Shown here piece after piece: positions 1 to 8,002 of a stretch of 64,000 nt of DNA. The first letter of the stretch is position 1. Every line of letters starts with the position of its first letter. The notes below the pieces were generated by a model, which had not been told where the DNA came from, made no database searches, and worked only from the letters and a program-made list of their open reading frames with translations. The position numbers and the translations under genes are program-made. Source of the DNA: Capnocytophaga cynodegmi DSM 19736 (GTDB taxonomy: Bacteria; Bacteroidota; Bacteroidia; Flavobacteriales; Flavobacteriaceae); NCBI RefSeq assembly GCF_000379185.1, contig NZ_KB900737.1, positions 57,514-121,513 on the forward strand, written 5' to 3'.

Positions 1-635
1 GCGACCAACAACGTCTGAAAAACATACTTTTCAACATCAAGACAGCAGTTCAGAGTTATTTGATAGGGATATGTTTGCAAGTGTTAAGTATTGCTGCTTT
101 AACGGCGATTGGGCTTTCCATTGTTGGGGTACAAAATGCAATCCTTCTGGGGGTAATTACAGGTATTTTGGGGCTTATCCCATATCTGGGTAATTTGTTG
201 GCTTGTGCAATCACCATTTTGGCAACACTTTCTGGCTCACCTGATTTGAGTTTAATACTTGGAGTAGTTATCGTTTCGGTGGTAGTTCAGATTATTGATA
301 ATAATATTTTGGTGCCTTTAGTGGTGAGTTCAAAGGTTGAAATCAATGCTTTTGCTTCCATTATTGGAATTTTAGTGGGAGGAAGCCTCGCAGGAATAGG
401 GGGTATGTTTTTAGCAATTCCTATTATAGCTATTCTTAAAGTTATTTTTGATAATGTTCCCTCACTCAATCCTTGGGGATATTTGCTGGGTGATGATTTG
501 CCTAAAATTCCTCAGTGGTATAAGAAAGTGAAGCATTTGAAAACCATTGCAGAAGAAAAGAAAGCCAATAAAATAGAAAATCTTACTCAAGAAAAACCTA
601 CTTCAGAGAGTGTTACTCCATCTGAAGAAAAATAA
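1..635 (+). CDS. AI-2E family transporter (PerM/YdiK type), 3' part only
   Basis: The gene is cut by the left edge. The reading frame is open from base 3, so the TTG at 60 is an internal codon and not the start. The visible 210 residues show at least four hydrophobic segments (Gly-rich stretches such as LLGVITGILGLIPYLGN) typical of the C-terminal half of the AI-2E exporter/PerM family, inner-membrane proteins thought to export small signals or ions. The last 40 residues are a charged, Lys/Glu-rich cytoplasmic tail. A strong terminator follows 48 bases after the stop, so this is the end of a transcription unit. The substrate cannot be told from sequence. Confidence 0.85.
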   Translation, partial: DQQRLKNILFNIKTAVQSYLIGICLQVLSIAALTAIGLSIVGVQNAILLGVITGILGLIPYLGNLLACAITILATLSGSPDLSLILGVVIVSVVVQIIDNNILVPLVVSSKVEINAFASIIGILVGGSLAGIGGMFLAIPIIAILKVIFDNVPSLNPWGYLLGDDLPKIPQWYKKVKHLKTIAEEKKANKIENLTQEKPTSESVTPSEEK

Positions 636-682
636 AAAGGTTGGGTTTAAGAAATATATATATTACAATTGAAAATTAATAT

Positions 683-710
683 AAAAGACGAGTTAAGTAA
701 CTCGTCTTTT
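683..710 (+). terminator. Rho-independent terminator after the AI-2E family gene
   Basis: A 12-bp perfect stem (AAAAGACGAGTT / AACTCGTCTTTT) with a 4-base loop ends in a T run. It closes the transcript of the gene at 1-635. Confidence 0.85.
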
Positions 711-775
711 AGTTTTTATGGTTAGTACTATTTTATTTTTTGTATATCTACTCTATTTTTTCGATTAGCAAGGTG

Positions 776-937
776 TAGAAATGATATATCTGGCTTCAGA
801 AATGAGTTGTCAAGTGTCAGAAATCATAAATCAAGTTACAGAAATGACTTAGCAAGGTTGATAATTCATTTCTGTGACTTGTTGATTCGTTTTTTGAGGT
901 TGTTGGTTCATTTCTGTTGATTGCTGGTTAGTTTCTA
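776..937. repeat. Mirror-symmetric array of eight 21-bp units
   Basis: Four direct units start at 776, 797, 818 and 839, each opening with (C/T)AGAAAT(G/C)A. Four inverted units end at 874, 895, 916 and 937, with TCATTTCTG visible at 866 and 908 and degenerate forms at 887 and 929. All spacings are exactly 21 bp, and the two arms are symmetric about base 856.5. The units share AAA at positions 4-6 and usually a CAA near positions 14-16. Read in one frame on the plus strand the direct arm gives a heptapeptide periodicity beginning Arg-Asn (RNDISGF, RNELSSV, RNHKSSY, RNDLARL); the inverted arm gives a similar RNE pattern on the minus strand but with a stop. There is no start codon, so coding is doubtful. 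The array fills the 636-973 gene-free stretch together with the terminator at 683. Confidence 0.8.
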
Positions 938-973
938 ATTGTAATAGTTTGTTTTCTGATTATGATTACAAAT

Positions 974-1969
974 TTATTTTTCTAAAATATGTAAGTACTC
1001 GGTGGTTTTATCGGATTTATGGTTTCTATTTTCTTCTTTATCAGCTCTAAATCTTTGGTAATCGGTAGAAAATAAATCATATCTTCCATATTTTTTCATA
1101 ATCTCTCTAACAACATCAGGAGGCATTAACCCTTCATTATTATAACTCAGGAAAATATATTTAAAATGGGCATTTTTTATTAAGTTCTCGAAAGCTTGTA
1201 CCACTTCATTCTTTTTACAAAAACTTGATTTTTGATAATCTCTAAGTCCCGTTTTACCTTTTGGCTGAAAACAATCATATTTTGCAATTGTATTCAACAA
1301 ATGATAATTAGCCCCATATTCCCGAGTATTATAAGGAGGGTCAAGGTACAAAATGTCTCCCTCAATTTCTTTTATGAGAATATTTGCATTTTTATTAAAT
1401 ACAAGATGTTCATTTTCATTTTCTATAAAAATCGCAGGTTCAATATGTAAATCTTTTTGTGCCGATTTTTTGATGTGTTTTAGAAATGCACCATAGACAG
1501 AAGCCGTATTCGCTACCTTATCAGCACTTTCCAAAAGAGAGGCTAAAAGGAAAAAATACAATTCATTAGAAATTTCATTATTATTTTTCCAACTTTCTAT
1601 TTTTTGTCGGATTGCGTCTATTCTTTTTCCGTTTTCAGATTTGAAATATTGTCGATTTGCTCTTCCGTTTTCAGAATATTCTTCAAAAATAAAACCTTCT
1701 ATTCCCTTTAAATAATTCAATTCAAAGATGTGAGATAAAAAATCTAATGGCTTATGATTTTCAATATAATTTTTATTTAAAACATAACTATAATATTCTA
1801 TATCGTTGCTAATAACTTGTTTTACTTCTTTTTTGAAAACTCGCCCCACAATACCAGTTCCAGCGAACAAGTCACAAAAAACCTTATTGGATAAATCTTT
1901 TCCAACAACTGAATACACTCCTTGTTTGATAAATTCCGAAAGTTTGTATTTTGAGCCTATGTAATTCAT
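974..1969 (-). CDS. DNA adenine-N6 methyltransferase, D12 class (type II modification enzyme)
   Basis: 331 residues. The SAM-binding motif FAGTGIVG lies at about 35-42 and the catalytic DPPY at 210-213, in the N-terminal-SAM/C-terminal-DPPY order of class alpha (D12) N6-adenine methyltransferases. The N-terminus (NYIGSKYKL) resembles modification enzymes of the FokI/NlaIII type rather than housekeeping Dam. Its ATG directly abuts the stop codon of the upstream gene at 1970, with no bases between, so the two are translationally coupled. It should protect host DNA from the partner endonuclease. The recognition site cannot be read from sequence. Confidence 0.88.
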   Translation of the reverse strand: MNYIGSKYKLSEFIKQGVYSVVGKDLSNKVFCDLFAGTGIVGRVFKKEVKQVISNDIEYYSYVLNKNYIENHKPLDFLSHIFELNYLKGIEGFIFEEYSENGRANRQYFKSENGKRIDAIRQKIESWKNNNEISNELYFFLLASLLESADKVANTASVYGAFLKHIKKSAQKDLHIEPAIFIENENEHLVFNKNANILIKEIEGDILYLDPPYNTREYGANYHLLNTIAKYDCFQPKGKTGLRDYQKSSFCKKNEVVQAFENLIKNAHFKYIFLSYNNEGLMPPDVVREIMKKYGRYDLFSTDYQRFRADKEENRNHKSDKTTEYLHILEK

Positions 1970-2833
1970 TTAGTTCCTTAATAAAATTACAAATGCTTGC
2001 GTTTTGTAAGTTTTACTTCCTCCGTTTTTGTGTTCAAAATCAAAGGTGATTTCCAATGGTTTGTCTAGACTTGTTTGCTCAATAATTTCTCGAACTTTTA
2101 TTGGAGAAATATTTTCATCTAAATAAACGATAAATAATCTGGGGGAAGCACCAAATCTACCTTCATCTTGATATTTGTAAAGATATTCGGCTACTTTTTC
2201 AGGTTGAGATATTGCTGTATCTCTCCAATTTTCACCAAAATCTCTTTTAAACTGATTGGTAACACTTCGTGCTACTTTTTGGTCATAGCTCACGCCATCG
2301 ATAAAAAAATCCACTCCTCTATTGTGAGACAAAGTAGGAATGATATTTTCATTTTTCAAAAAGACTAAGGTTTCTAAAAAATCATTTCTTTCCGTGTTTA
2401 TTTCTTTTATTCTACGATATTTAACGGCAGCTAATTTTACTTTCTTATCTTTTACATCTCGCGAGCTATGTTCCGAATTAAGATGTTGTACAAAATTATC
2501 AAATTGCCCTTGTGAAAAAGGCCAAGAGATAGCTCCTAAATTCATTTTATTCCATTCATCTATGAGAATTTTTATAGTTTGTTCTCCATTCAGTCCATTG
2601 ATAAATTTAGTTTTTTTCTTAAAAATCTCTCGAATTTTATCTTTAGCATCATCATAGTTCCAAACTTTTACGATTTCATTAAAAAGTTCAGTAGATTTTT
2701 TCTTTCTCAAATCTTTTTCCTTAAGCTCATAAAGAGTTAAAAACTCAATAGCACTATCTTTATTGCTAAAAATCTTTTTGATAATCTCTTGGTTAATAGT
2801 TCTTTTTATGTCGCGTATATCGTTCATAATCAT
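1970..2833 (-). CDS. Probable type II restriction endonuclease (PD-(D/E)XK fold)
   Basis: 287 residues, or 285 if the ATG at 2827 is used (both are possible; two Met codons are close together). I see no family name I can assign with certainty. The sequence GVDFFIDGVSYDQKV places D175, D184 and K186 in the D...(D/E)xK spacing of nuclease cores, with a downstream RLFIVYLDE strand. The gene lies immediately before a D12 adenine methyltransferase, in the same direction and with no gap, which is the usual restriction-modification arrangement. The endonuclease coming first is notable, because methylase-first order is common to allow protection before cutting. Function is inferred from context plus the motif. 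Confidence 0.7.
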   Translation of the reverse strand: MIMNDIRDIKRTINQEIIKKIFSNKDSAIEFLTLYELKEKDLRKKKSTELFNEIVKVWNYDDAKDKIREIFKKKTKFINGLNGEQTIKILIDEWNKMNLGAISWPFSQGQFDNFVQHLNSEHSSRDVKDKKVKLAAVKYRRIKEINTERNDFLETLVFLKNENIIPTLSHNRGVDFFIDGVSYDQKVARSVTNQFKRDFGENWRDTAISQPEKVAEYLYKYQDEGRFGASPRLFIVYLDENISPIKVREIIEQTSLDKPLEITFDFEHKNGGSKTYKTQAFVILLRN

Positions 2834-2859
2834 TTTTTATAAAGTTAGTATTATTACCT

Positions 2860-3693
2860 TTAACTAATCCACTGATTCTCCCCGAAGTCAGGTTTTCGTT
2901 TTTCTAAAAAGGCGTTGCGTCCTTCTTTGGCTTCGTCGGTCATATAGGCAAGGCGAGTAGCTTCGCCAGCGAAAACTTGTTGCCCGACCATTCCGTCATC
3001 GGTAAGGTTCATCGCAAATTTGAGCATACGAATTGAGGTTGGCGACTTGGCAAGGATTTCTTGAGCCCATTCATACGCCTCTTCTTCCAAACGAGTGTGA
3101 GGCACTACTTTATTGACCATTCCCATTTCAAAAGCCTCTTGTGCGGAGTAATTTCGCCCTAAAAAGAAAATTTCACGAGCTTTTTTCTGTCCTACCATTT
3201 TTGCCAAATACGCCGAGCCATAGCCTCCATCGAAGCTGGTAACATCGGCATCGGTTTGTTTGAAAATGGCGTGTTCTTTACTGGCTAAGGTAAGGTCGCA
3301 CACTACGTGAAGCGAGTGTCCGCCACCTACTGCCCATCCGTTTACCGCCGCGATGACCACTTTGGGCATAAATCGGATAAGTCGCTGTACTTCTAATATG
3401 TTGAGTCGGTGTCTGCCGTCTTCACCCACATAACCTTGATGCCCACGAGCCTTTTGGTCGCCACCGCTACAAAAAGCGTGTCCGCCATCTTTGGGGCTGG
3501 GTCCCTCCCCCGTGAGGATTACCACGCCTACACTCGCATCTTCGTACACGTGATAGAAAGCGTCGTAAAGCTCAGAGGTGGTTTTTGGGCGGAAAGCATT
3601 ACGTACTTCTGGTCGGTTAAAGGCGATTCTTGCCACGCCGTTACATTTTTTATAAGTAATATCTTCGTATTCTTTTACAGTTTGCCAATTCAT
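2860..3693 (-). CDS. menB: 1,4-dihydroxy-2-naphthoyl-CoA synthase
   Basis: 277 residues, full length for MenB. This crotonase-fold cytoplasmic enzyme closes the naphthoate ring from O-succinylbenzoyl-CoA in menaquinone synthesis. Visible features are the substrate-binding stretch [12 protein letters not shown], the oxyanion-hole region [12 protein letters not shown], the [12 protein letters not shown] helix, and the conserved C-terminal end KRKPDF. Other men genes are not in the window. A long inverted repeat separates it from the transaldolase gene on the same strand. Confidence 0.95.
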   Translation of the reverse strand: MNWQTVKEYEDITYKKCNGVARIAFNRPEVRNAFRPKTTSELYDAFYHVYEDASVGVVILTGEGPSPKDGGHAFCSGGDQKARGHQGYVGEDGRHRLNILEVQRLIRFMPKVVIAAVNGWAVGGGHSLHVVCDLTLASKEHAIFKQTDADVTSFDGGYGSAYLAKMVGQKKAREIFFLGRNYSAQEAFEMGMVNKVVPHTRLEEEAYEWAQEILAKSPTSIRMLKFAMNLTDDGMVGQQVFAGEATRLAYMTDEAKEGRNAFLEKRKPDFGENQWIS

Positions 3694-3723
3694 ATGTTAT
3701 AATTAATAATTTACAATTAATTT

Positions 3724-3765
3724 AATGAACAATTTTATATAGTATAACTCTTAAAATTGTTCATT
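3724..3765. repeat. 14-bp perfect inverted repeat between menB and the transaldolase gene
   Basis: AATGAACAATTTTA (3724-3737) is repeated inverted at 3752-3765 with a 14-base loop. It lies just after the stop of the transaldolase gene on the minus strand. No long T run follows, so it is a weak terminator or RNA-stabilising hairpin rather than a textbook terminator. Confidence 0.6.
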
Positions 3766-3770
3766 GTTAG

Positions 3771-4424
3771 TTAATTTCCTTTTTTATAATCTGCTAAAAA
3801 TTGAGCTAAGCCACTGTCGGTCAAAGGATGTTTGAGTAAGCCTAAGATAGCTGATAGAGGAGCTGTAATCACATCCGCACCTATTTTGGCACATTGCATA
3901 ATATGCATTGTATGGCGAACAGAAGCAGCTAAAATTTCAGTTTCAAAACTATAGTTATCATAAATCGATCGGATATCTTCAATCAGAGTCAGTCCATCGG
4001 TTGAAATATCGTCCAATCTTCCGATGAAAGGCGAAACATATGTAGCTCCAGCCTTGGCTGCTAATAGTGCCTGACCTGCGGAAAATACCAGCGTACAATT
4101 GGTTCGTATGCCTTTGTCCGAGAAATACTTAATGGCTTTTATTCCATCTTTTATCATCGGGACTTTCACTACAATTTGTTCGTGTAATGAGGCTAACATC
4201 TCACCTTCTTTTACAATGCCGTCAAATTCTGTAGCAATTACTTCGGCAGAAACATCTCCGTCCACAATGTTGCAAATATCTACATAGTGTTTTAAGATGT
4301 TATTCGTACCAGTAATTCCTTCTTTTGCCATAAGTGACGGATTGGTAGTTACTCCGTCCAGAACTCCTAAATCTTGTGCTTCACGGATTTGGTTTAGGTT
4401 AGCTGTGTCAATAAAAAATTTCAT
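3771..4424 (-). CDS. tal: Small-type transaldolase (TalC/MipB family)
   Basis: 217 residues, the length of the TalC/fructose-6-phosphate aldolase family, cytoplasmic (beta/alpha)8 barrel. TTNPSL is at the N-terminus; the Schiff-base Lys is in VKVPM. Two positions known to separate the subfamilies read as transaldolase: Glu in SAEVIATE, where E. coli FsaA has Gln59, and Phe in YVSPFIGR, where FsaA has Tyr131. I therefore call transaldolase (pentose phosphate pathway, three-carbon transfer between sedoheptulose-7-P and glyceraldehyde-3-P) rather than fructose-6-P aldolase. Annotation pipelines often label it fsa. A -7 element lies about 160 bases upstream. Confidence 0.9.
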   Translation of the reverse strand: MKFFIDTANLNQIREAQDLGVLDGVTTNPSLMAKEGITGTNNILKHYVDICNIVDGDVSAEVIATEFDGIVKEGEMLASLHEQIVVKVPMIKDGIKAIKYFSDKGIRTNCTLVFSAGQALLAAKAGATYVSPFIGRLDDISTDGLTLIEDIRSIYDNYSFETEILAASVRHTMHIMQCAKIGADVITAPLSAILGLLKHPLTDSGLAQFLADYKKGN

Positions 4425-4578
4425 AATAAAATACTAATTAAGTGATACATAACTAAGTGCATCGGTAAGTGGAAATAAAACAACTTTTTGGTATATAAAA
4501 ACTTCACTTAGCCAATGCATTGAATTTTACAAATATTCGAATTATTTAAAAATTCTATTCAAATGATGAATAGTTCTG

Positions 4579-4586
4579 CAAATATA
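4579..4586 (-). promoter_or_regulatory. Putative -7 element of the transaldolase gene
   Basis: On the minus strand TATATTTG matches TAnnTTTG. It implies a leader of about 145 bases. The leader holds a 7-bp complementary pair (CTAAGTG at 4453-4459, CACTTAG at 4505-4511) of unknown meaning. No clear -33 TTG is visible, so support is moderate. This is the main content of the gene-free stretch 4425-4814 besides the terminator at 4725. Confidence 0.4.
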
Positions 4587-4724
4587 TTTCTTTTGGTGAG
4601 AAAAAAGAAAATCATTTCTAAAATATTCATTTGGTTTGTACGTAAAGTTAATGTAGGAAGATTTTAAAAAGGAATTACGTTACTTGGCTGATTATCTTGT
4701 TGATATTGGAGTAGAAACATAAGA

Positions 4725-4767
4725 AAAGTCAATAAATTCATACTATTTAAAATGAATTATTGACTTT
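4725..4767 (-). terminator. Terminator downstream of the short-chain dehydrogenase
   Basis: AAAGTCAATAAATTCA (4725-4740) pairs with TGAATTATTGACTTT (4753-4767) with one unpaired base. On the minus strand the stem runs into TTTTCTT. It ends the transcription unit that contains the gene at 4815-5621. Confidence 0.7.
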
Positions 4768-4814
4768 CAGATACTTGTTATTACTGATTTTTACTAAAAA
4801 CCTTCAGAAATAAT

Positions 4815-5621
4815 CTATAATTTGTAGTGATTCATCAACATTTTTTCGTATACTTTGCTTGGTAATATTCGCTTCAGAACGATTGAGAATTTCTGTAGAA
4901 AACTTCCCTGTTTGTAATGTACGCTGGGTTTTGGGGTATTGATGATTTGAAAGATTTTCTCCGCCATTTCAGTAGGATTACCTCCCGAATCTACGTGCTG
5001 ATTCATCAAATCCAATGACTTTTGATAGTTTTCCGCATACGCTGAATTTTCCTTTACAGGAGCGTGATATCTGCGTGAAGCGATATCGGTGGCATAGTCG
5101 CCTGGAGCAATGGTAGTTACCTCAATTCCAAAGTTTTTCACTTCCATTCGCAAGGCTTCTGACATTAGCATTAAAGCACCCTTACTTGCGGAGTATGCAC
5201 CTCGAAAAGGCAATCCCATATATCCCGCAATGGACGTAATATTGATGATAAGTCCGCCTTTTTGTTCCCGCATTGATGGCAGGACGGATTGCATCAGTGC
5301 AATGGCTCCATAAAAATTGGTGGCAAAAACATTCTGAAGCTCTTCCATTGGGATTTCTTCCACAGCCCCCGTAATGCCCACACCTGCGTTGTTAATAAGA
5401 ATATCTATCTTTCCAGTTTCTGCAAGAATGGCTTTTACCGTTTGTGAGATGCTTTCTTGGCTACGTACATCCATTGGAAACAACTTGAAGGGCAGATTTT
5501 TGCCTTCGACATTTCGGGCTGTGCCATAAACTACAAACCCCTTTTGAGTAAGTAACAAAGCGGTTTCCTTCCCAATCCCTGAGGTAGCTCCTGTAATTAG
5601 GACAATTTTTGAACGATTCAT
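4815..5621 (-). CDS. Short-chain dehydrogenase/reductase (SDR family)
   Basis: Classical SDR of 268 residues, cytoplasmic, NAD(P)-dependent. From the ATG at 5621: TGATSGIG cofactor loop at 10-17, NNAG at 77-80, catalytic Ser130 and YSASK (Tyr143, Lys147). The longer frame begins with a TTG at 5642, but that TTG is part of the -7 promoter element TATCTTTG at 5640-5647, so translation cannot start there. The C-terminal region (FLQKFSIVLKRILPSKVYEKML) is basic and hydrophobic and could touch the membrane. The substrate is unknown. It lies just downstream of the bglX-type gene in the same direction, but the promoter suggests independent expression. Confidence 0.85.
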   Translation of the reverse strand: MNRSKIVLITGATSGIGKETALLLTQKGFVVYGTARNVEGKNLPFKLFPMDVRSQESISQTVKAILAETGKIDILINNAGVGITGAVEEIPMEELQNVFATNFYGAIALMQSVLPSMREQKGGLIINITSIAGYMGLPFRGAYSASKGALMLMSEALRMEVKNFGIEVTTIAPGDYATDIASRRYHAPVKENSAYAENYQKSLDLMNQHVDSGGNPTEMAEKIFQIINTPKPSVHYKQGSFLQKFSIVLKRILPSKVYEKMLMNHYKL

Positions 5622-5639
5622 CAAAATTTCTTTTTGCGA

Positions 5640-5647
5640 CAAAGATA
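5640..5647 (-). promoter_or_regulatory. -7 element of the SDR gene
   Basis: The minus strand reads TATCTTTG, the exact Bacteroidota -7 consensus. It predicts transcription start near 5633 and a leader of about 12 bases before the ATG at 5621. It decides the start codon of the SDR gene. The -33 element is not clear. Confidence 0.6.
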
Positions 5648-5674
5648 TGAATATTAAGGGGAGAATGAAAAGTT

Positions 5675-7954
5675 TTATTTTAGTTCAAACTCCAATTCAT
5701 TAGCATTGTCAGCTGAATGTTGAGCTACCCACAATTTAAATTTCCCACTTTCGGCTTTTCTTGTCATATCAATCCCGTAGAATTTCAAGTCTTTTTCAGT
5801 GAGGCTAAATTGAATTTGTTTGGATTCTCTTGCTTTTAGAGCTGTTTTCTGAAAGCCTTTCAGTTCCTTCACAGGTCGTGTTACGCTTCCCACTAAATCT
5901 CGGACATACAATTGAGTAACCAGCTCTCCGTCAGTGTTTCCTGTATTGCTGATTTTAGCTGTTATTGTAATTTTTCCGCCACGTTCCATAACTGTTTTAT
6001 CTAATTTTACATCTGAAATAGAGAAAGTTGTGTAACTAAGTCCATAACCGAATGGATACAGAGCGGTAATAGGTGAGTCCTCGTATTTAGAGCGGTAATC
6101 TCCCTGAGGATTGTCAAAGTTTACAGGTCGTCCTGTGTTTTTTTGGTTGTAATAGACAGGGATTTGCCCTACGTTTCGTGGGAAAGACATAACCAGTCGC
6201 CCTGATGGATTGTAGTCTCCCGCGATAACATCTGCAATTCCGTATCCGCCTTGTGTTCCTGGGAACCAAGCCTGTAAGATAGCATCAATGTTTTCGTTTT
6301 CCCAGCTCAAATCGAGCGGACGACCGCTAAAAATAACCAAAGCTATGGGTTTTCCAACCTGTTTTAGAGCCTTTAGTAATTCCCTTTGTGCGGTATGTAA
6401 TCGTATGTCAGTCAGCGAAGCAGCTTCTCCCGACCAATTGAAATCTTCACCTAAAGCTACTAAAATTAAGTCTGAATTTTTAGCAGTAGTTACTGCCTCA
6501 TTCACACTTTTTGAGGTGGCTTCGGTAAGTGTACAGCCTTGTGCATAAGAAAATTGCACAGAACTATTCCGAAACACCTCCTGAAGACCTTTAAAAAGAG
6601 ATACGGATTGATTTCTGTCGCCTCTACCTTGCCATTCTCCATTGAGATTGATGGAGTCCTTCATCATAGCACCAATGAGAGCTACTTTTTTAGGGGAATC
6701 TTTTCTGATGGGAAGCAAATTATTGTCATTTTTTAGTAGTACTGCCGACTCAGCTACTGCCTTCCGAGCAGTTTCCATAAATTCAGGTTTTTGAATAGTA
6801 TTTTTAGCTCGATTTTCATCTAAATATCGGTATGGGTCTTCAAACAATCCGAGCAAAAATTTCATCTCCAGAATTCTTCGAGTGGCGTCATCAATGGTTT
6901 TTTCAGAAACTTTTTCTTCTTCTACCAATTGCTTGAGATATTTTATGTAAGTAGAGCCCGTCATATCCATTTCAGTACCTGCATTGACTGCTAACTGGGC
7001 AGCGTGTTTGTCATTTTCAGCAACTCCGTGTGGTACAAGTTCATTAATTCCTGTGTAATCAGAGACTACAAAACCTTTGAAATTCCACTCTCCACGTAGT
7101 ATGTCGCTCATCAGCCATTTGTTGGCAGTTGCTGGTATTCCATTCACATCATTGAATGAAGCCATATAAGTTACTACATTAGCTTCTTTAGCTGCTTCAT
7201 ACGGAGGTAAATAGATGTTGCGTAACGTATGCTCGGAGAGTTCAGCAGTGTTATAATCCCTCCCTGATTCGGCTGCACCATAAGCTGCAAAATGCTTTGC
7301 ACACGCTAGTACAGTGTTGGTCTCCTTGAGTGAACGCCAGTCAGTTCCGCCTTGGAAACCTTCAACACGAGCTTTGGCAATGGCACTTCCTAAGAAAGGG
7401 TCTTCACCAGCACCTTCCATTACACGTCCCCAGCGAGGATCGCGACTAATGTCTACCATTGGAGCAAACGTCCAGTGCAAACCATCGGAAGCAGCTTCTT
7501 CTGCGGCGATTTGAGCAGTTCTTTTTATTAATTCCAGATTCCAAGAACAGGCTTCTCCCATTGGCATAGGGAAGATAGTTTTGTATCCGTGAATGACGTC
7601 ATAAGCAAATAAGATAGGAATGCCCAAACGTGTTTTTTCAACAGCAATTTCTTGCATTTTCCGAATTCCCTCAACTGTGACAGCATTGAAAATACTTCCG
7701 ACTAATCCTTTTTCTAAATAAGGTTGAAAATCATCGGGCATCACAGGACCAGTAACCGACCAGTTAGCCGAAAATTGCGACATTTGTCCAATTTTTTCTT
7801 CTAAAGTCATCAAATTTAGGACTGAATCAACCTTACGTTCAATGTTTTTGTCTCCACTGAAACTATTCCAATTTGAGCTCGATGATGGTGTTCTGCCACA
7901 TTTAAATAAACTTAAAGCTAAAGCGATAATACTTATGAATTTCAATTTTGCCAT
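5675..7954 (-). CDS. GH3 beta-glucosidase lipoprotein (BglX-like), PUL enzyme
   Basis: 759 residues: lipoprotein signal with Cys19 (SLFKC), GH3 N-terminal TIM barrel, GH3 C-terminal alpha/beta sandwich, then a fibronectin type III-like domain (VKLDKTVMERGGKITITAKI). The catalytic nucleophile is the Asp of VVSDYTGI, and KHFAAYG carries substrate-binding residues. It removes glucose from the non-reducing end of beta-gluco-oligosaccharides and acts in the periplasm or on a membrane face. It follows the GH144-type gene by 48 bases in the same operon. In Bacteroides thetaiotaomicron a GH3 beside a GH144 gene acts on beta-1,2-glucooligosaccharides (from memory). The same linkage is inferred here, not shown. 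Confidence 0.88.
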   Translation of the reverse strand: MAKLKFISIIALALSLFKCGRTPSSSSNWNSFSGDKNIERKVDSVLNLMTLEEKIGQMSQFSANWSVTGPVMPDDFQPYLEKGLVGSIFNAVTVEGIRKMQEIAVEKTRLGIPILFAYDVIHGYKTIFPMPMGEACSWNLELIKRTAQIAAEEAASDGLHWTFAPMVDISRDPRWGRVMEGAGEDPFLGSAIAKARVEGFQGGTDWRSLKETNTVLACAKHFAAYGAAESGRDYNTAELSEHTLRNIYLPPYEAAKEANVVTYMASFNDVNGIPATANKWLMSDILRGEWNFKGFVVSDYTGINELVPHGVAENDKHAAQLAVNAGTEMDMTGSTYIKYLKQLVEEEKVSEKTIDDATRRILEMKFLLGLFEDPYRYLDENRAKNTIQKPEFMETARKAVAESAVLLKNDNNLLPIRKDSPKKVALIGAMMKDSINLNGEWQGRGDRNQSVSLFKGLQEVFRNSSVQFSYAQGCTLTEATSKSVNEAVTTAKNSDLILVALGEDFNWSGEAASLTDIRLHTAQRELLKALKQVGKPIALVIFSGRPLDLSWENENIDAILQAWFPGTQGGYGIADVIAGDYNPSGRLVMSFPRNVGQIPVYYNQKNTGRPVNFDNPQGDYRSKYEDSPITALYPFGYGLSYTTFSISDVKLDKTVMERGGKITITAKISNTGNTDGELVTQLYVRDLVGSVTRPVKELKGFQKTALKARESKQIQFSLTEKDLKFYGIDMTRKAESGKFKLWVAQHSADNANELEFELK

Positions 7955-8002
7955 AATTACATTGTATTTTTTAAAAAGAAAACAAGAGCAAAGGTATGAA
8001 AA

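Noticed and set aside
5622..5642. Longer start (TTG at 5642) of the SDR gene
   Set aside because: That TTG is part of the -7 element TATCTTTG; the ATG at 5621 is the first usable start.
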